A DNA stretch of 64,000 bases from assembly GCF_001636845.1 (NCBI RefSeq), contig NZ_LITT01000006.1, positions 50,896 to 114,895 on the forward strand, in the 5' to 3' direction. This document shows positions 10,100-18,319 of the stretch, piece by piece (position 1 is the first letter of the stretch; every line of letters begins with the position of its first letter). A program made the translations under genes and the position numbers. The notes under the pieces were generated by a model. That model worked only from the letters and a program-made list of their open reading frames with translations. It searched no databases and was not told the DNA's origin. This stretch comes from Clostridium ljungdahlii (lineage in GTDB: Bacteria > Bacillota > Clostridia > Clostridiales > Clostridiaceae).

Positions 10100-10189
10100 A
10101 TAATAGTCCGAATTTATTCGTTTTCATACTAATGCACTCTAAAATGGTAAAAAAGGATGATAAATAGTCGAAAATAGACGGTAATCGGT
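10100..10189 (-). promoter_or_regulatory. probable promoter and degenerate activator site of cstA copy 2
   Basis: The -10/-35 block seen upstream of copy 1 recurs (TATTAT at 10105-10100). At nearly the same distance, minus-strand ACTATTTATC (10168-10159) and ACCGATTACC (10189-10180) lie 21 bp apart and agree at 6 of 10 positions. This is a weaker version of the direct repeat before copy 1. Confidence 0.35.
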
Positions 10190-10335
10190 AAGTGGTATTT
10201 ACATAATAAAGTTAACAAAGCAACTGAATTTTGTTATTATAATATAAGGGGTGCTATTATATTTTTTAGAAATAAAAGTTCAAATAGCTGGTTTCTACTA
10301 GTTCTCATAGATAATTATACGAGGAGTGATATACT

Positions 10336-12024
10336 TTGATTTACCTTAAATTGCTTCAGAACATGGCCTTAATTGCTTTATCTGCATATATGTACAATCA
10401 TTCTAGTGTTTTAAAACAATTAATTAAAGACGAATTGGGAACCGTAGATAAAATTTTACTTGTAATATTTTTTAGTACTTTAGGTATTTTAAGTAATTAT
10501 ACGGGTGTAAACGTAGAACCAGTTAATAATATTAAGTCAGAAACTATGGCTTTGGGGTATCTGGGAATGCATGATGCTATAGCTAATACAAGACCTATTG
10601 CAGCCATAGTTTCTGGATATATTGGAGGACCATTAATTGGAGTTATAGTAGGATTGATCTCAGGAATTCATAGGTATGCTTTAGGTGGTTTTACTGCTGT
10701 TGCTTGCGCTATTGCAACTATAGTAGAAGGGTTTATAGGAGGTATTGCAAGAAAATATTCCAAGGATGAAAGCCTCAATGTAAAACACGCATTTTTTGCT
10801 GCCATAGTTGCAGAATGTTTTCAAATGATAATAATTTTAATATTTGCAAGACCTCTTATAAGTGCACTTATATTAGTAAAAATTATAGCTGTCCCGATGA
10901 TACTTATAAATTCATTAGGTACTGTTATTTTTATAAGTATAATAAAAAGTGTTAAGGAAGAATATAATAAAGTTGGAGCTATAGAAGCACAAAAGGCTTT
11001 AAACATTGCAAAGAGAACTGTAAAATATATGAGAAAAGGACTTGGTGAGGAAACAGCTAAAAATGTATCAAGAATAATATATGAAGTAGCAAATATTGAT
11101 GGAATACTTATAGGGGATAAAAGTGATATTTTGACTTGCTCTGTTAAAAACATAAATAAGATAAGATTAAGAGAAAGTATATATAAGTGTGATAAATTTC
11201 CTGTTTATAAAATCATAAATGAAGGACAGATGTTTTTTGTGTGTGCACCATTTAATATACCAAACTCTGGTTTTGAAGGAGTGCTGGGACTTGGATTGAA
11301 GTCAAAAAAAGATATTAACAATTATTTTATACAATTTGTACAGGAACTAAGCGATTTACTCTCTAACCAGATAGAATTATATAAACTAAATAAATTGGCA
11401 GAAGAAGCATCCATAGCAGAATTTAAAGCACTAAGATCCCAGATACAACCTCATTTTCTATTTAATGCTCTAAATACCATATCGTCATTTTGTAGGACAA
11501 ACCCCTCTAAAGCTAGGGAACTTATTATAGATTTATCAAATTATTTTAGACAAACTTTAAAGAGAGAAGAAGATTTTGCCTATTTAAAAGATGAATTAGA
11601 ATTTACTAAATCATACATTTCTATTGAAGAAGCTAGATTTGGAAATAGACTGAAGTTAATTATTGATATACCAGATAAAATGATGACAGCGAAAGTTCCT
11701 GCGTTCATACTACAGCCTATTGTAGAAAATGCTATAAAACATGGAATACTACCCAAACCTGAAGGTGGTAGTGTATATCTTAAGGCATCTTTTAAGGATA
11801 AAGACATATTGTTTTCAGTAGAAGATACTGGGGTAGGTATGAGCAATGAAAGATTAAATGAAATTTTAACTAAATGGCCTGGAATAGGATTGAAGAATGT
11901 AAATGAAAGATTAAAACTATTATATGGGGAAGACCATGGACTAAGTATAAAGACTTCTTTAAATAATGGAACTAAAATTAGTTTCCTCATATCAATGAAG
12001 GAGGTTTCATTGGCAAATGGATAA
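10336..12024 (+). CDS. LytS/BtsS-type sensor histidine kinase
   Basis: 562 residues with a TTG start preceded by GAGGAG. The N-terminal ~200 residues are a hydrophobic 5TM-LYT sensor (VEPVNNIKSETMALGYLGMHDAIANTRPIAAIVSGYIGGPLIG). A GAF-like segment follows (~220-350), then the LytS kinase motif QIQPHFLFNALNTI with the phospho-accepting His, and an ATPase domain with ENAIKHG and DTGVGM. The partner regulator overlaps its 3' end by 8 bp. It is divergent from two CstA genes, an arrangement that parallels the BtsSR-BtsT and YpdAB-YhjX pyruvate-sensing systems of E. coli. The signal here is therefore inferred to be pyruvate or a related metabolite. Confidence 0.93.
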   Translation: MIYLKLLQNMALIALSAYMYNHSSVLKQLIKDELGTVDKILLVIFFSTLGILSNYTGVNVEPVNNIKSETMALGYLGMHDAIANTRPIAAIVSGYIGGPLIGVIVGLISGIHRYALGGFTAVACAIATIVEGFIGGIARKYSKDESLNVKHAFFAAIVAECFQMIIILIFARPLISALILVKIIAVPMILINSLGTVIFISIIKSVKEEYNKVGAIEAQKALNIAKRTVKYMRKGLGEETAKNVSRIIYEVANIDGILIGDKSDILTCSVKNINKIRLRESIYKCDKFPVYKIINEGQMFFVCAPFNIPNSGFEGVLGLGLKSKKDINNYFIQFVQELSDLLSNQIELYKLNKLAEEASIAEFKALRSQIQPHFLFNALNTISSFCRTNPSKARELIIDLSNYFRQTLKREEDFAYLKDELEFTKSYISIEEARFGNRLKLIIDIPDKMMTAKVPAFILQPIVENAIKHGILPKPEGGSVYLKASFKDKDILFSVEDTGVGMSNERLNEILTKWPGIGLKNVNERLKLLYGEDHGLSIKTSLNNGTKISFLISMKEVSLANG

Positions 12025-12787
12025 ACTAAAATGTGTTATTGTAGAAGATGAGATTCCTGCTGCGGAGGAATTGAATTATATAATATCAAAATATGAGGAT
12101 TTATATATAGAAGGAATTGCATACGATGGTAAAAGTGGACTAGATCTTATAAAAAATAGAAAGCCAAATGCTGTATTTTTAGATATAAATATGCCTTTAA
12201 AAAATGGTATTGAATTGGCAAAAGTTATTAAAGAATTTGATAAATCAATAGATATAATATTTGTTACTGCTTATGAACAATATGCAGTTCAGGCTTTCGA
12301 AATATATGCTCTTGATTATGTGCTTAAACCTTTTGATGAAAAAAGAATAGCTGTTACTATAAGAAGATTAATTAGCAAATGGCATGAAAAAAGTTCAGAA
12401 AATGAAAAAATACCTGATATATTAAATGAAATAGTAAGTAAAATAGACAAAGAGAGCAATTTGGTAAAGAGAATTCCTTGTGAGAGGCAAGGAAAGATAA
12501 TATTAGTAAATGTAAAGGATATATATTATTGCTACATAGAAGATGATAAAACCTACGTTAAAACTAGAAATGACAGGTATCTGGTTGGAACAACTCTTTA
12601 TCAGATAGGAGAGAAAACTAATTTTTTTAGATGTCACAGGAGCTACCTGGTAAATATGGATAATATAAAAGAATTATATTCTTGGTTTAATGGAACTTAC
12701 AAACTGGTTATGGATGATCAAGAAAAATCAGAAATTCCTATAAGCAGAAGTAATGTAAAAAAGTTGAGAGAATTGCTTAAGATATGA
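12017..12787 (+). CDS. LytTR-type response regulator
   Basis: 256 residues. The receiver domain covers residues 1-~120, with the acidic pocket near the N-terminus (VEDE) and the phospho-acceptor Asp in VFLDINMP. A LytTR DNA-binding domain covers ~150-256 (KIILVNVKDIYYCYIEDDKTYV, then FFRCHRSYLVNMDNIKEL). The ATG overlaps the kinase gene by 8 bp, so translation is probably coupled. LytTR proteins bind paired ~10-bp direct repeats one or two helical turns apart, and such a repeat is seen at 8078-8108. It is the likely activator of one or both cstA genes. Confidence 0.93.
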   Translation: MDKLKCVIVEDEIPAAEELNYIISKYEDLYIEGIAYDGKSGLDLIKNRKPNAVFLDINMPLKNGIELAKVIKEFDKSIDIIFVTAYEQYAVQAFEIYALDYVLKPFDEKRIAVTIRRLISKWHEKSSENEKIPDILNEIVSKIDKESNLVKRIPCERQGKIILVNVKDIYYCYIEDDKTYVKTRNDRYLVGTTLYQIGEKTNFFRCHRSYLVNMDNIKELYSWFNGTYKLVMDDQEKSEIPISRSNVKKLRELLKI

Positions 12788-12816
12788 ACTATAGAGTTTC
12801 TAAGTAAAAAATTAAA
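12785..12816 (+). repeat. fragment resembling the outer arm of palindromic family A
   Basis: Just after the regulator's stop, the sequence CTATAGAGTTTCTAAGTAAAAA matches the outer arm of the 5845 and 18319 elements (TAGAGTTTCTAAATTAAAAA). No partner arm is seen nearby, so it is either a remnant or chance similarity. Confidence 0.35.
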
Positions 12817-12838
12817 TTGTGAAAAGGAGAAATGTATT

Positions 12839-13126
12839 ATGGCATTAGTAAATGTAAGTCTTCAAGTATTACCTGTAGTGAAGGATAAGGATTTGTATGG
12901 TGTTGTTGATAAGGTTATAGAGTATATAGCTTCTACTGGGGTAAAGTATGAAGTAGGACCTATGGAAACTACTATGGAAGGTGAATTGAGTGAACTTCTG
13001 AAAATAGTAGAAAAGTCTCAAAGTATATGTGTAGAAGCAGGTGCAGAGAGAGTTGCATCTGTAGTGAAAATAGATTATAAACCAACAGGAGTAACAATGA
13101 AAGAGAAAATTGGTAAGTACAGATAG
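12839..13126 (+). CDS. MTH1187-family thiamine-binding protein
   Basis: 95 residues matching the small ferredoxin-fold MTH1187/YkoF-like family (formerly UPF0045/DUF77), which bind thiamine or its precursors. Recognisable blocks are NVSLQVLPVV at the N-terminus, KVIEYIASTGVKYEVGPMETTMEGE in the middle and RVASVVKIDYK near the end. It is predicted to be a cytoplasmic homotetramer. AAGGAG lies ahead of the ATG, and the next gene starts 33 bp downstream. No TPP riboswitch is visible, so any thiamine control is unclear. Confidence 0.85.
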   Translation: MALVNVSLQVLPVVKDKDLYGVVDKVIEYIASTGVKYEVGPMETTMEGELSELLKIVEKSQSICVEAGAERVASVVKIDYKPTGVTMKEKIGKYR

Positions 13127-13159
13127 TTAGCAATTGCTATATTTAAGAAGGGATGAAAA

Positions 13160-14104
13160 ATGATGAACATTAAAAACATAGCAGTTTTAGGAACTGGAAC
13201 TATGGGACATGGTATAGCATTACTTTCTGCAAAGGCAGGATTAAATGTAGTTATGTATGGCAGATCTGATGCAAGCCTGGAAAGAGGATTTAACAATATA
13301 AAATCTAGCTTAAATAGTTTAGAGGCTGCAGGAAAATTGTCAGATGAAGAATGTGAAGAAATTTTAAGTAAAATAAAAGGTGTTAAAACAATTCGAGAAG
13401 CTGCCAAAGATGCTGATTTTGTAATAGAGGCATTAGCTGAAAATTTAGAGTTAAAACAGAATATCTTTAGGCAGTTGGATGAAATTTGTTCACCCGATGT
13501 AGTTTTAACTAGTAATACTTCAGGACTTAGTCCAACAGCTATAGCTAAAAATACAAAATACCCTGAAAGAGTGGCAATTGCTCACTTTTGGAATCCACCA
13601 CAGTTGATCCCATTGGTAGAAGTAGTACCAGGAGAAAAAACATCACAGGATGCGATGAAAATAATCATGAACTGGGCTGAATTTATAGGTAAAAAAGCTG
13701 TTCGCATGGAGAAGGAATGTTTGGGGTTTATAGGGAATAGACTTCAGCTTGCACTCCTTAGAGAAGCTTTGTATATAGTAGAACAAGGATGGGCAAAACC
13801 AGAAGAGATAGACAAAGCTATGGAATATGGACATGGGAGAAGATTACCTGTTACAGGCCCATTATGCAGTGCAGATTTAGGGGGCTTAGACATATTTCAT
13901 AATATATCTACATATTTATTTAAAGATTTATGTAATTATACAAAACCTTCTAAGTTAATGCAGGATAAAGTTGAAGCTGGAAATTTAGGAAGTAAGAGTG
14001 GACAAGGGTTTTATAATTGGACACCAGAAACTTTAGAAAAGAAACAAAAAGAACGTACAGAAGTACTTTTAGACTTTTTAGAGAGAGATTCTAAGGAGAA
14101 ATAG
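13160..14104 (+). CDS. 3-hydroxyacyl-CoA dehydrogenase family protein
   Basis: 314 residues. The NAD-binding fingerprint is GTGTMGHGIA near residue 10. The catalytic block holds SNTSGLSPT and AHFWNPPQLIPLVEVVPG, giving the conserved Ser, His and Asn. The C-terminal domain carries the dimerisation segment ending GSKSGQGFYNW. Such enzymes oxidise 3-hydroxyacyl-CoA with NAD(P), for example 3-hydroxybutyryl-CoA. It is longer than the classic Hbd (~282 residues) and has no thiolase, crotonase or acyl-CoA dehydrogenase neighbours, so it is probably a paralogue with a different substrate. Two adjacent ATGs (13160, 13163) are possible starts. Confidence 0.88.
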   Translation: MMNIKNIAVLGTGTMGHGIALLSAKAGLNVVMYGRSDASLERGFNNIKSSLNSLEAAGKLSDEECEEILSKIKGVKTIREAAKDADFVIEALAENLELKQNIFRQLDEICSPDVVLTSNTSGLSPTAIAKNTKYPERVAIAHFWNPPQLIPLVEVVPGEKTSQDAMKIIMNWAEFIGKKAVRMEKECLGFIGNRLQLALLREALYIVEQGWAKPEEIDKAMEYGHGRRLPVTGPLCSADLGGLDIFHNISTYLFKDLCNYTKPSKLMQDKVEAGNLGSKSGQGFYNWTPETLEKKQKERTEVLLDFLERDSKEK

Positions 14105-14201
14105 ATTTTTTTAAATAGCAAAGTACAAAGTTCAAATATCAAATAAGGATAATTTTCTTCCTAACATCAGAAAATAAAAATAATGCGAAGCAAAGCTTCG
14201 C

Positions 14202-14399
14202 AAGTTAAGAATTAATAGTTAAGAATTAATAGTTAAGGATGATTTTTAGCTCTCGCAAAAAATATTTAAATTTATATAAATCAGCAATGTTTCGATTTAG
14301 CGAAACGAGTGATGAAAAGCTTAATCAAAGATTTTTTGTAGTGTAACGGAAAAAAATCCACATTAACTATTAATTCTTCATTATTAGCTATTAATTCAA
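14202..14399. repeat. AT-rich imperfect palindrome, family C copy 1
   Basis: The left arm carries AGAATTAATAGTTA twice in tandem. The right arm (14347-14396) carries the complement (TTAACTATTAATTCTT). A shorter relative lies at 62052-62152. A small separate hairpin, GCGAAGC/GCTTCGC, precedes it at 14184-14201. The element fills the gap before pyrC. Confidence 0.5.
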
Positions 14400-14431
14400 A
14401 ATAGCTTATGAACATAGTAGGAGGATTTTGA

Positions 14432-15703
14432 ATGATACTTATAAAAAACGGATATGTAATTGATCCATTGAGCAAATTAAATGAAAACATGGATATTTTA
14501 ATAGATAAAGAAAATGTAGTAAAAATTGCTAAAAACATAGATGAAGAAAATGTAGATAAGGTTATAGATGCCTCTTCTTGCATAGTTGCTCCAGGTTTTA
14601 TAGATATACACAGTCATTTTAGAGATCCTGGTTTTACATATAAAGAGGATATATTTACTGGAGCAAATGCAGCTGCAAGAGGAGGATATACAACGGTTAT
14701 ATGTATGGCAAATACTAAACCGGTGGTAGATAATGTTGAGACTTTAAATTATATACTTAACAAGGCTAAGATGGCAAGAATTGAAGTACTTCAAGTAGCT
14801 TCTATAACAAAAGGAATGGTTGGAAAAGAAATTGTAGACATGAAAAAGTTAAAGGAAGCTGGAGCAGTAGGATTTTCTGATGATGGTAAACCAATTATAA
14901 GTTCAAAAACAGTAGTTGAGGCTATGAACATGGCAAGGGAGCTTGATGTAGTTCTTAGCTTTCATGAAGAAGATCCGGAACTAATAAGTGAAAATGGAAT
15001 AAATTCAGGGAAAATAGCAGACGCATTAGATATAAAAGGTTCTCCAAAAGAAGCAGAAAATGTGCTTGTTGCAAGAGATGCAGCACTTGCAATATCAACT
15101 AAAGCAAAAATTGATATTCAACATATAAGCTCTGGTTTATCTGTTGAACTTGTTAGATGGGCAAAAGGAATGGGTGCAAATATAACGGCAGAGGCAGCAC
15201 CACAGCATTTTAGCATAACGGAAGAGGAAGTCTTGAAAAAGGGAGCAAATGCAAAAGTGAATCCACCTTTGAGAATGGAAAGTGATAGAAAGACTATAAT
15301 AGAGGCACTGAAAGACAACACAATTGAGATAATAGCTACAGACCATGCACCTCATTCAAGGGAAGAAAAAGAAGGTGAGATTTCTAAAACACTAAGTGGA
15401 ATGATAGGACTTGAAACTGCACTTTCTCTTGCAATTTCAAAGTTGATTAAACCAGGATATTTAAGCTATATGGATGTTGTAGAAAAGTTTACTGTAAATC
15501 CTGCAAGATTGTATAGATTGGATAGGGGATATATAAAAGAAGGACATAGGGCAGATATTGTAATATTTAATCCTGAGGAGGAATATGTGGTAAGTAACTT
15601 TTATTCTAAGTCCTGTAATTCTCCTTTTATAGGTGAAAAATTGTATGGAAAAGTGAAGAGAACAATATATAAGGGAACTATTGTGTATGAAGACGAGAAA
15701 TAG
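14432..15703 (+). CDS. pyrC: dihydroorotase
   Basis: 423 residues, a class I dihydroorotase of the amidohydrolase superfamily. Zinc-site motifs include DIHSHFRDPG (residues ~58-67), HEED, the histidine of DIQHIS and ATDHAPH near residue 305. It closes carbamoyl-aspartate to dihydroorotate in pyrimidine synthesis, in the cytoplasm. TAGGAGGA precedes the ATG. No other pyr gene is adjacent in the window. The upstream gap holds a palindromic element but no PyrR-type attenuator that I recognise. Confidence 0.93.
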   Translation: MILIKNGYVIDPLSKLNENMDILIDKENVVKIAKNIDEENVDKVIDASSCIVAPGFIDIHSHFRDPGFTYKEDIFTGANAAARGGYTTVICMANTKPVVDNVETLNYILNKAKMARIEVLQVASITKGMVGKEIVDMKKLKEAGAVGFSDDGKPIISSKTVVEAMNMARELDVVLSFHEEDPELISENGINSGKIADALDIKGSPKEAENVLVARDAALAISTKAKIDIQHISSGLSVELVRWAKGMGANITAEAAPQHFSITEEEVLKKGANAKVNPPLRMESDRKTIIEALKDNTIEIIATDHAPHSREEKEGEISKTLSGMIGLETALSLAISKLIKPGYLSYMDVVEKFTVNPARLYRLDRGYIKEGHRADIVIFNPEEEYVVSNFYSKSCNSPFIGEKLYGKVKRTIYKGTIVYEDEK

Positions 15704-15730
15704 TGTACTATCTGAGAAATAAAGGATAGA

Positions 15731-15860
15731 TAAACAGAGTTCTTGGCATCAGATGGAGTTTTGACTCCACCTGATGCTTAGAAATCGTTATCCAGGGACG
15801 TAGCTGCTCTTTACTCCCACCTTGGAGAGGTGGGAGTATTAGAGCAGGTAGTCATCGGAT
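15731..15860 (+). repeat. structured repeat, family B copy 1 (two hairpins)
   Basis: First hairpin: GCATCAGATGGAGT / ACTCCACCTGATGC with loop TTTG. Second: CTGCTC...GAGCAG enclosing ACTCCCACCT/AGGTGGGAGT. It ends with the conserved string AGAGCAGGTAGTCATCGGAT. A shorter homologous copy lies inverted at 61939-62022. Confidence 0.7.
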
Positions 15861-16011
15861 AAAAAGTGAAATGCCTCAAAATAGAAGTAATAAATGCCAA
15901 GTTGTAAAAAGTATAAATTAAAGATCATGTATATGAGCCTTGCTTAATTAAAAGAAGCAGGGCTTTAATTATGAAATCATGTTTCCTGCAAGTTGATTTT
16001 TTCAACTAAGA

Positions 16012-16191
16012 TCAACTACAACTCCATTTACGGGAAATAGGCCAACATCTAAAATATTATTAGAGGCGATAGAAGAAAATGAATATTTTAATAAGGTAGA
16101 TAAATGATTTGAGGATAATAATTGTAATGGAACAAATACTCGTATAGATGAGACAACAATCAAGAAAAAAACTGAAAGAAAGGTTAGGTGA
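16012..16191 (+). pseudogene. possible decayed ORF before the ABC transporter
   Basis: A frame reading TPFTGNRPTSKILLEAIEEN and onward is broken by TGA at 16105. It then resumes (FEDNNCNGTNTRIDETTIKK) and ends in a TGA that overlaps the GTG start of the ABC gene. The overlap suggests it was once the first gene of that operon. The family is not recognised. Confidence 0.3.
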
Positions 16192-17114
16192 AAAAAGTGA
16201 ATGCAATAAATATAAAAAACCTTAAAAAATCTTATGATGGGCAGATTAATGCTTTGAATAATATAAGTCTAAGTATACCAAAAGGCGAGATATTTGGATT
16301 TCTTGGACCTAATGGTTCAGGAAAAACCACTACAGTTAGAGTTCTTAATGGAATTCTTTCAGCAACGTCAGGATATGCTGAAATTTTAGGGATACCTGTG
16401 GAAAAAGATAATATTGAGATTCATAGATTATGTGGGGTTATGACCGAAAGCTCTTCCTGCTATGAGAACCTTACTGCTGAGCAAAATTTAATATTTTTTG
16501 GCAAAATGCATGGAATGGATGAAAAGTTGCTTAATGAACGTACTGATTTTATATTGAAAAGGCTGGAGTTATTAGATGTAAAAAATAAGAAGGTAAAATC
16601 TTTCAGTACGGGAATGAGAAAGAGAGTTTCTCTGGCTGTAGCATTAGTTCATAATCCTAAGATTCTATTTCTTGATGAACCTACTTCTGGTTTAGATCCA
16701 GAAAATGCATTAAATGTTACAAGGCTTATAAAAGAACTTGCAGAGGAAAACGAGGTTACAATATTTCTTTGTACCCATCAATTGAAATATGCTGAAGATA
16801 TCTGCACACTATATGGTTTTATAAATAATGGAAGTATTCTGGGGTTAGGTACATTTGATGAACTTGCTTTAAGGAAAAATGCAGATCTTCAATTAAAAAT
16901 TAGAGGAAAAAATATTTCGGAAAAACTTGGATTTATTCATGAAGGTAATGATATATATAGCAAATCTATTTTAGGAGACAAGGAGGTAAATACTCTGATA
17001 CAAGGAATACTGGCAAGCGGTGGGGAAATTTATGAGGCGATGCAGAAGAAATGGTCACTAGAACAACTTTACTTTAAATATATAAAAGGCACATCTCGTG
17101 ATGTAGCTTTATAA
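16188..17114 (+). CDS. ABC transporter ATP-binding protein
   Basis: 308 residues with all nucleotide-binding motifs. Walker A is GPNGSGKTTT (~residue 42), the signature is FSTGMRKRVSLA, Walker B is ILFLDEPTSGLD, and the switch His lies in CTHQLKYAE. The C-terminal ~80 residues are the extension common in ABC-2 drug or antibiotic exporters. The start is GTG with GAAAGG upstream, overlapping an upstream decayed frame. The permease follows 18 bp later. It is predicted to power export of an unknown substrate across the membrane. Confidence 0.92.
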   Translation: MKKVNAINIKNLKKSYDGQINALNNISLSIPKGEIFGFLGPNGSGKTTTVRVLNGILSATSGYAEILGIPVEKDNIEIHRLCGVMTESSSCYENLTAEQNLIFFGKMHGMDEKLLNERTDFILKRLELLDVKNKKVKSFSTGMRKRVSLAVALVHNPKILFLDEPTSGLDPENALNVTRLIKELAEENEVTIFLCTHQLKYAEDICTLYGFINNGSILGLGTFDELALRKNADLQLKIRGKNISEKLGFIHEGNDIYSKSILGDKEVNTLIQGILASGGEIYEAMQKKWSLEQLYFKYIKGTSRDVAL

Positions 17115-17132
17115 GTCTGGAGGGGTTAGGGT

Positions 17133-17927
17133 ATGAATATAAGTGAAAAAGCATTGATCTATAAAGATATAAATGAAATAATAAGTTCAAAACGTGTTAT
17201 TATGCCTATGACTATTGTACCGATTATTTTGATTGTAATCATACCATTAGGAATACTTATTGGTGCGAACTTTATTGGAAATGATTCGAGTATGCTTACA
17301 AAAATGGCTCCTCTCCTAAAAAAATTGCCTCCTGAATATGCAGCATATACTCCAGCTAAGCTTTTAATAAAAGTAAGCATAGACTTTATGTTTCCGTCAT
17401 ATTTTCTTATAATTCCAATAATGTGTTCAGGAGTTATTGGAGCCAGTAGTTTTGTGGGAGAAAAAGAGCATAAAACTCTGGAGTCTCTGCTTTATACACC
17501 AATATCTATGGAACAACTGCTTAGAGCTAAAATCTTAGGCGTTTTTGTACCATCTTACATCGTGACTTTCATTTCATTTATAGTCTTTGGCATCATATGT
17601 AATATAGGTGGTTTCATCTATTTTGGAGGACTTATTTTTCCAGACATAAAATGGATCATAATCATACTTTGGATTTCACCTGCGATCAATTTATTATCAC
17701 TAACCTTTACTGTTATGGTATCGGCAAAGTCAGAAACCTTCCAGGAAGCACAGCAGGTAAGCGGCCTTCTTGTCATTCCAGTGATTCTTGTATTAGTAGC
17801 TCAAATGACAGGTATACTTTTACTCAATAACCTTGTAATGCTTATAGCAGGTGGTGCTCTTTTAGTACTTGATTATCTATTGATAAAAAGGATTTCCTCT
17901 AAATTTATTCCTGAGAAATTGATCTAA
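17133..17927 (+). CDS. ABC-2 type transporter permease
   Basis: 264 residues with about six hydrophobic segments: one near residues 22-45, one at ~90-112 (YFLIIPIMCSGVIGASSFVG) and several in the C-terminal half. The motif GEKEHKTLESLLYTPIS is typical of ABC-2 permeases of the NatB/ABC-2 exporter type. It pairs with the ATPase immediately upstream, and the GGAGGGG ribosome site overlaps the short spacer. The substrate is not predictable from sequence. A palindromic element follows. Confidence 0.9.
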   Translation: MNISEKALIYKDINEIISSKRVIMPMTIVPIILIVIIPLGILIGANFIGNDSSMLTKMAPLLKKLPPEYAAYTPAKLLIKVSIDFMFPSYFLIIPIMCSGVIGASSFVGEKEHKTLESLLYTPISMEQLLRAKILGVFVPSYIVTFISFIVFGIICNIGGFIYFGGLIFPDIKWIIIILWISPAINLLSLTFTVMVSAKSETFQEAQQVSGLLVIPVILVLVAQMTGILLLNNLVMLIAGGALLVLDYLLIKRISSKFIPEKLI

Positions 17928-18068
17928 ATAGCTGTTTATAATTTTTAAATGTATTTTAAGTTTCATGATATACTGAAACTGATTGTGGTGCAATTATAAA
18001 ATTATGCATATATTTTCATTTGCTAATATTTGCTAATATAAGATCTTTCAGTTGATACAATTTATATC

Positions 18069-18319
18069 TGTTTTTAACTTAAAAATAAACTTATACGTAA
18101 AATATGCTAACAAAATTGAAGGTACATTTAAAAACTTTTTAGTAAGTCTTAGCGAGGTATTTTACAAACCTTAGAAGCTTAGATATGTCTGAGGTACGAG
18201 TTTATCTAAGCTTCTTTAGATTTCAAAATACCGAGCTTTAGACTTATTAAAAGTTTTTAACGTAACGAAATTTGTTAGCATATGGTTAGTATAAGTTTAT
18301 TTTTGTGTAGAAACTCTAT
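18069..18319. repeat. long palindromic intergenic element, family A copy 2
   Basis: About 250 bp, nearly self-complementary over its whole length. The right arm GTATAAGTTTATTTTT then GTGTAGAAACTCTATA matches the outer arm of the 5845 copy. The apex core TGTCTGAGGTACGAGTT (18187-18203) is the reverse complement of the copy 1 core. The flanking stem has a different sequence that is still paired: GAAGCTTAGATA with TATCTAAGCTTC. It lies between convergent genes, and its edge supplies the stop codon of the ABC-F gene. Confidence 0.8.
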
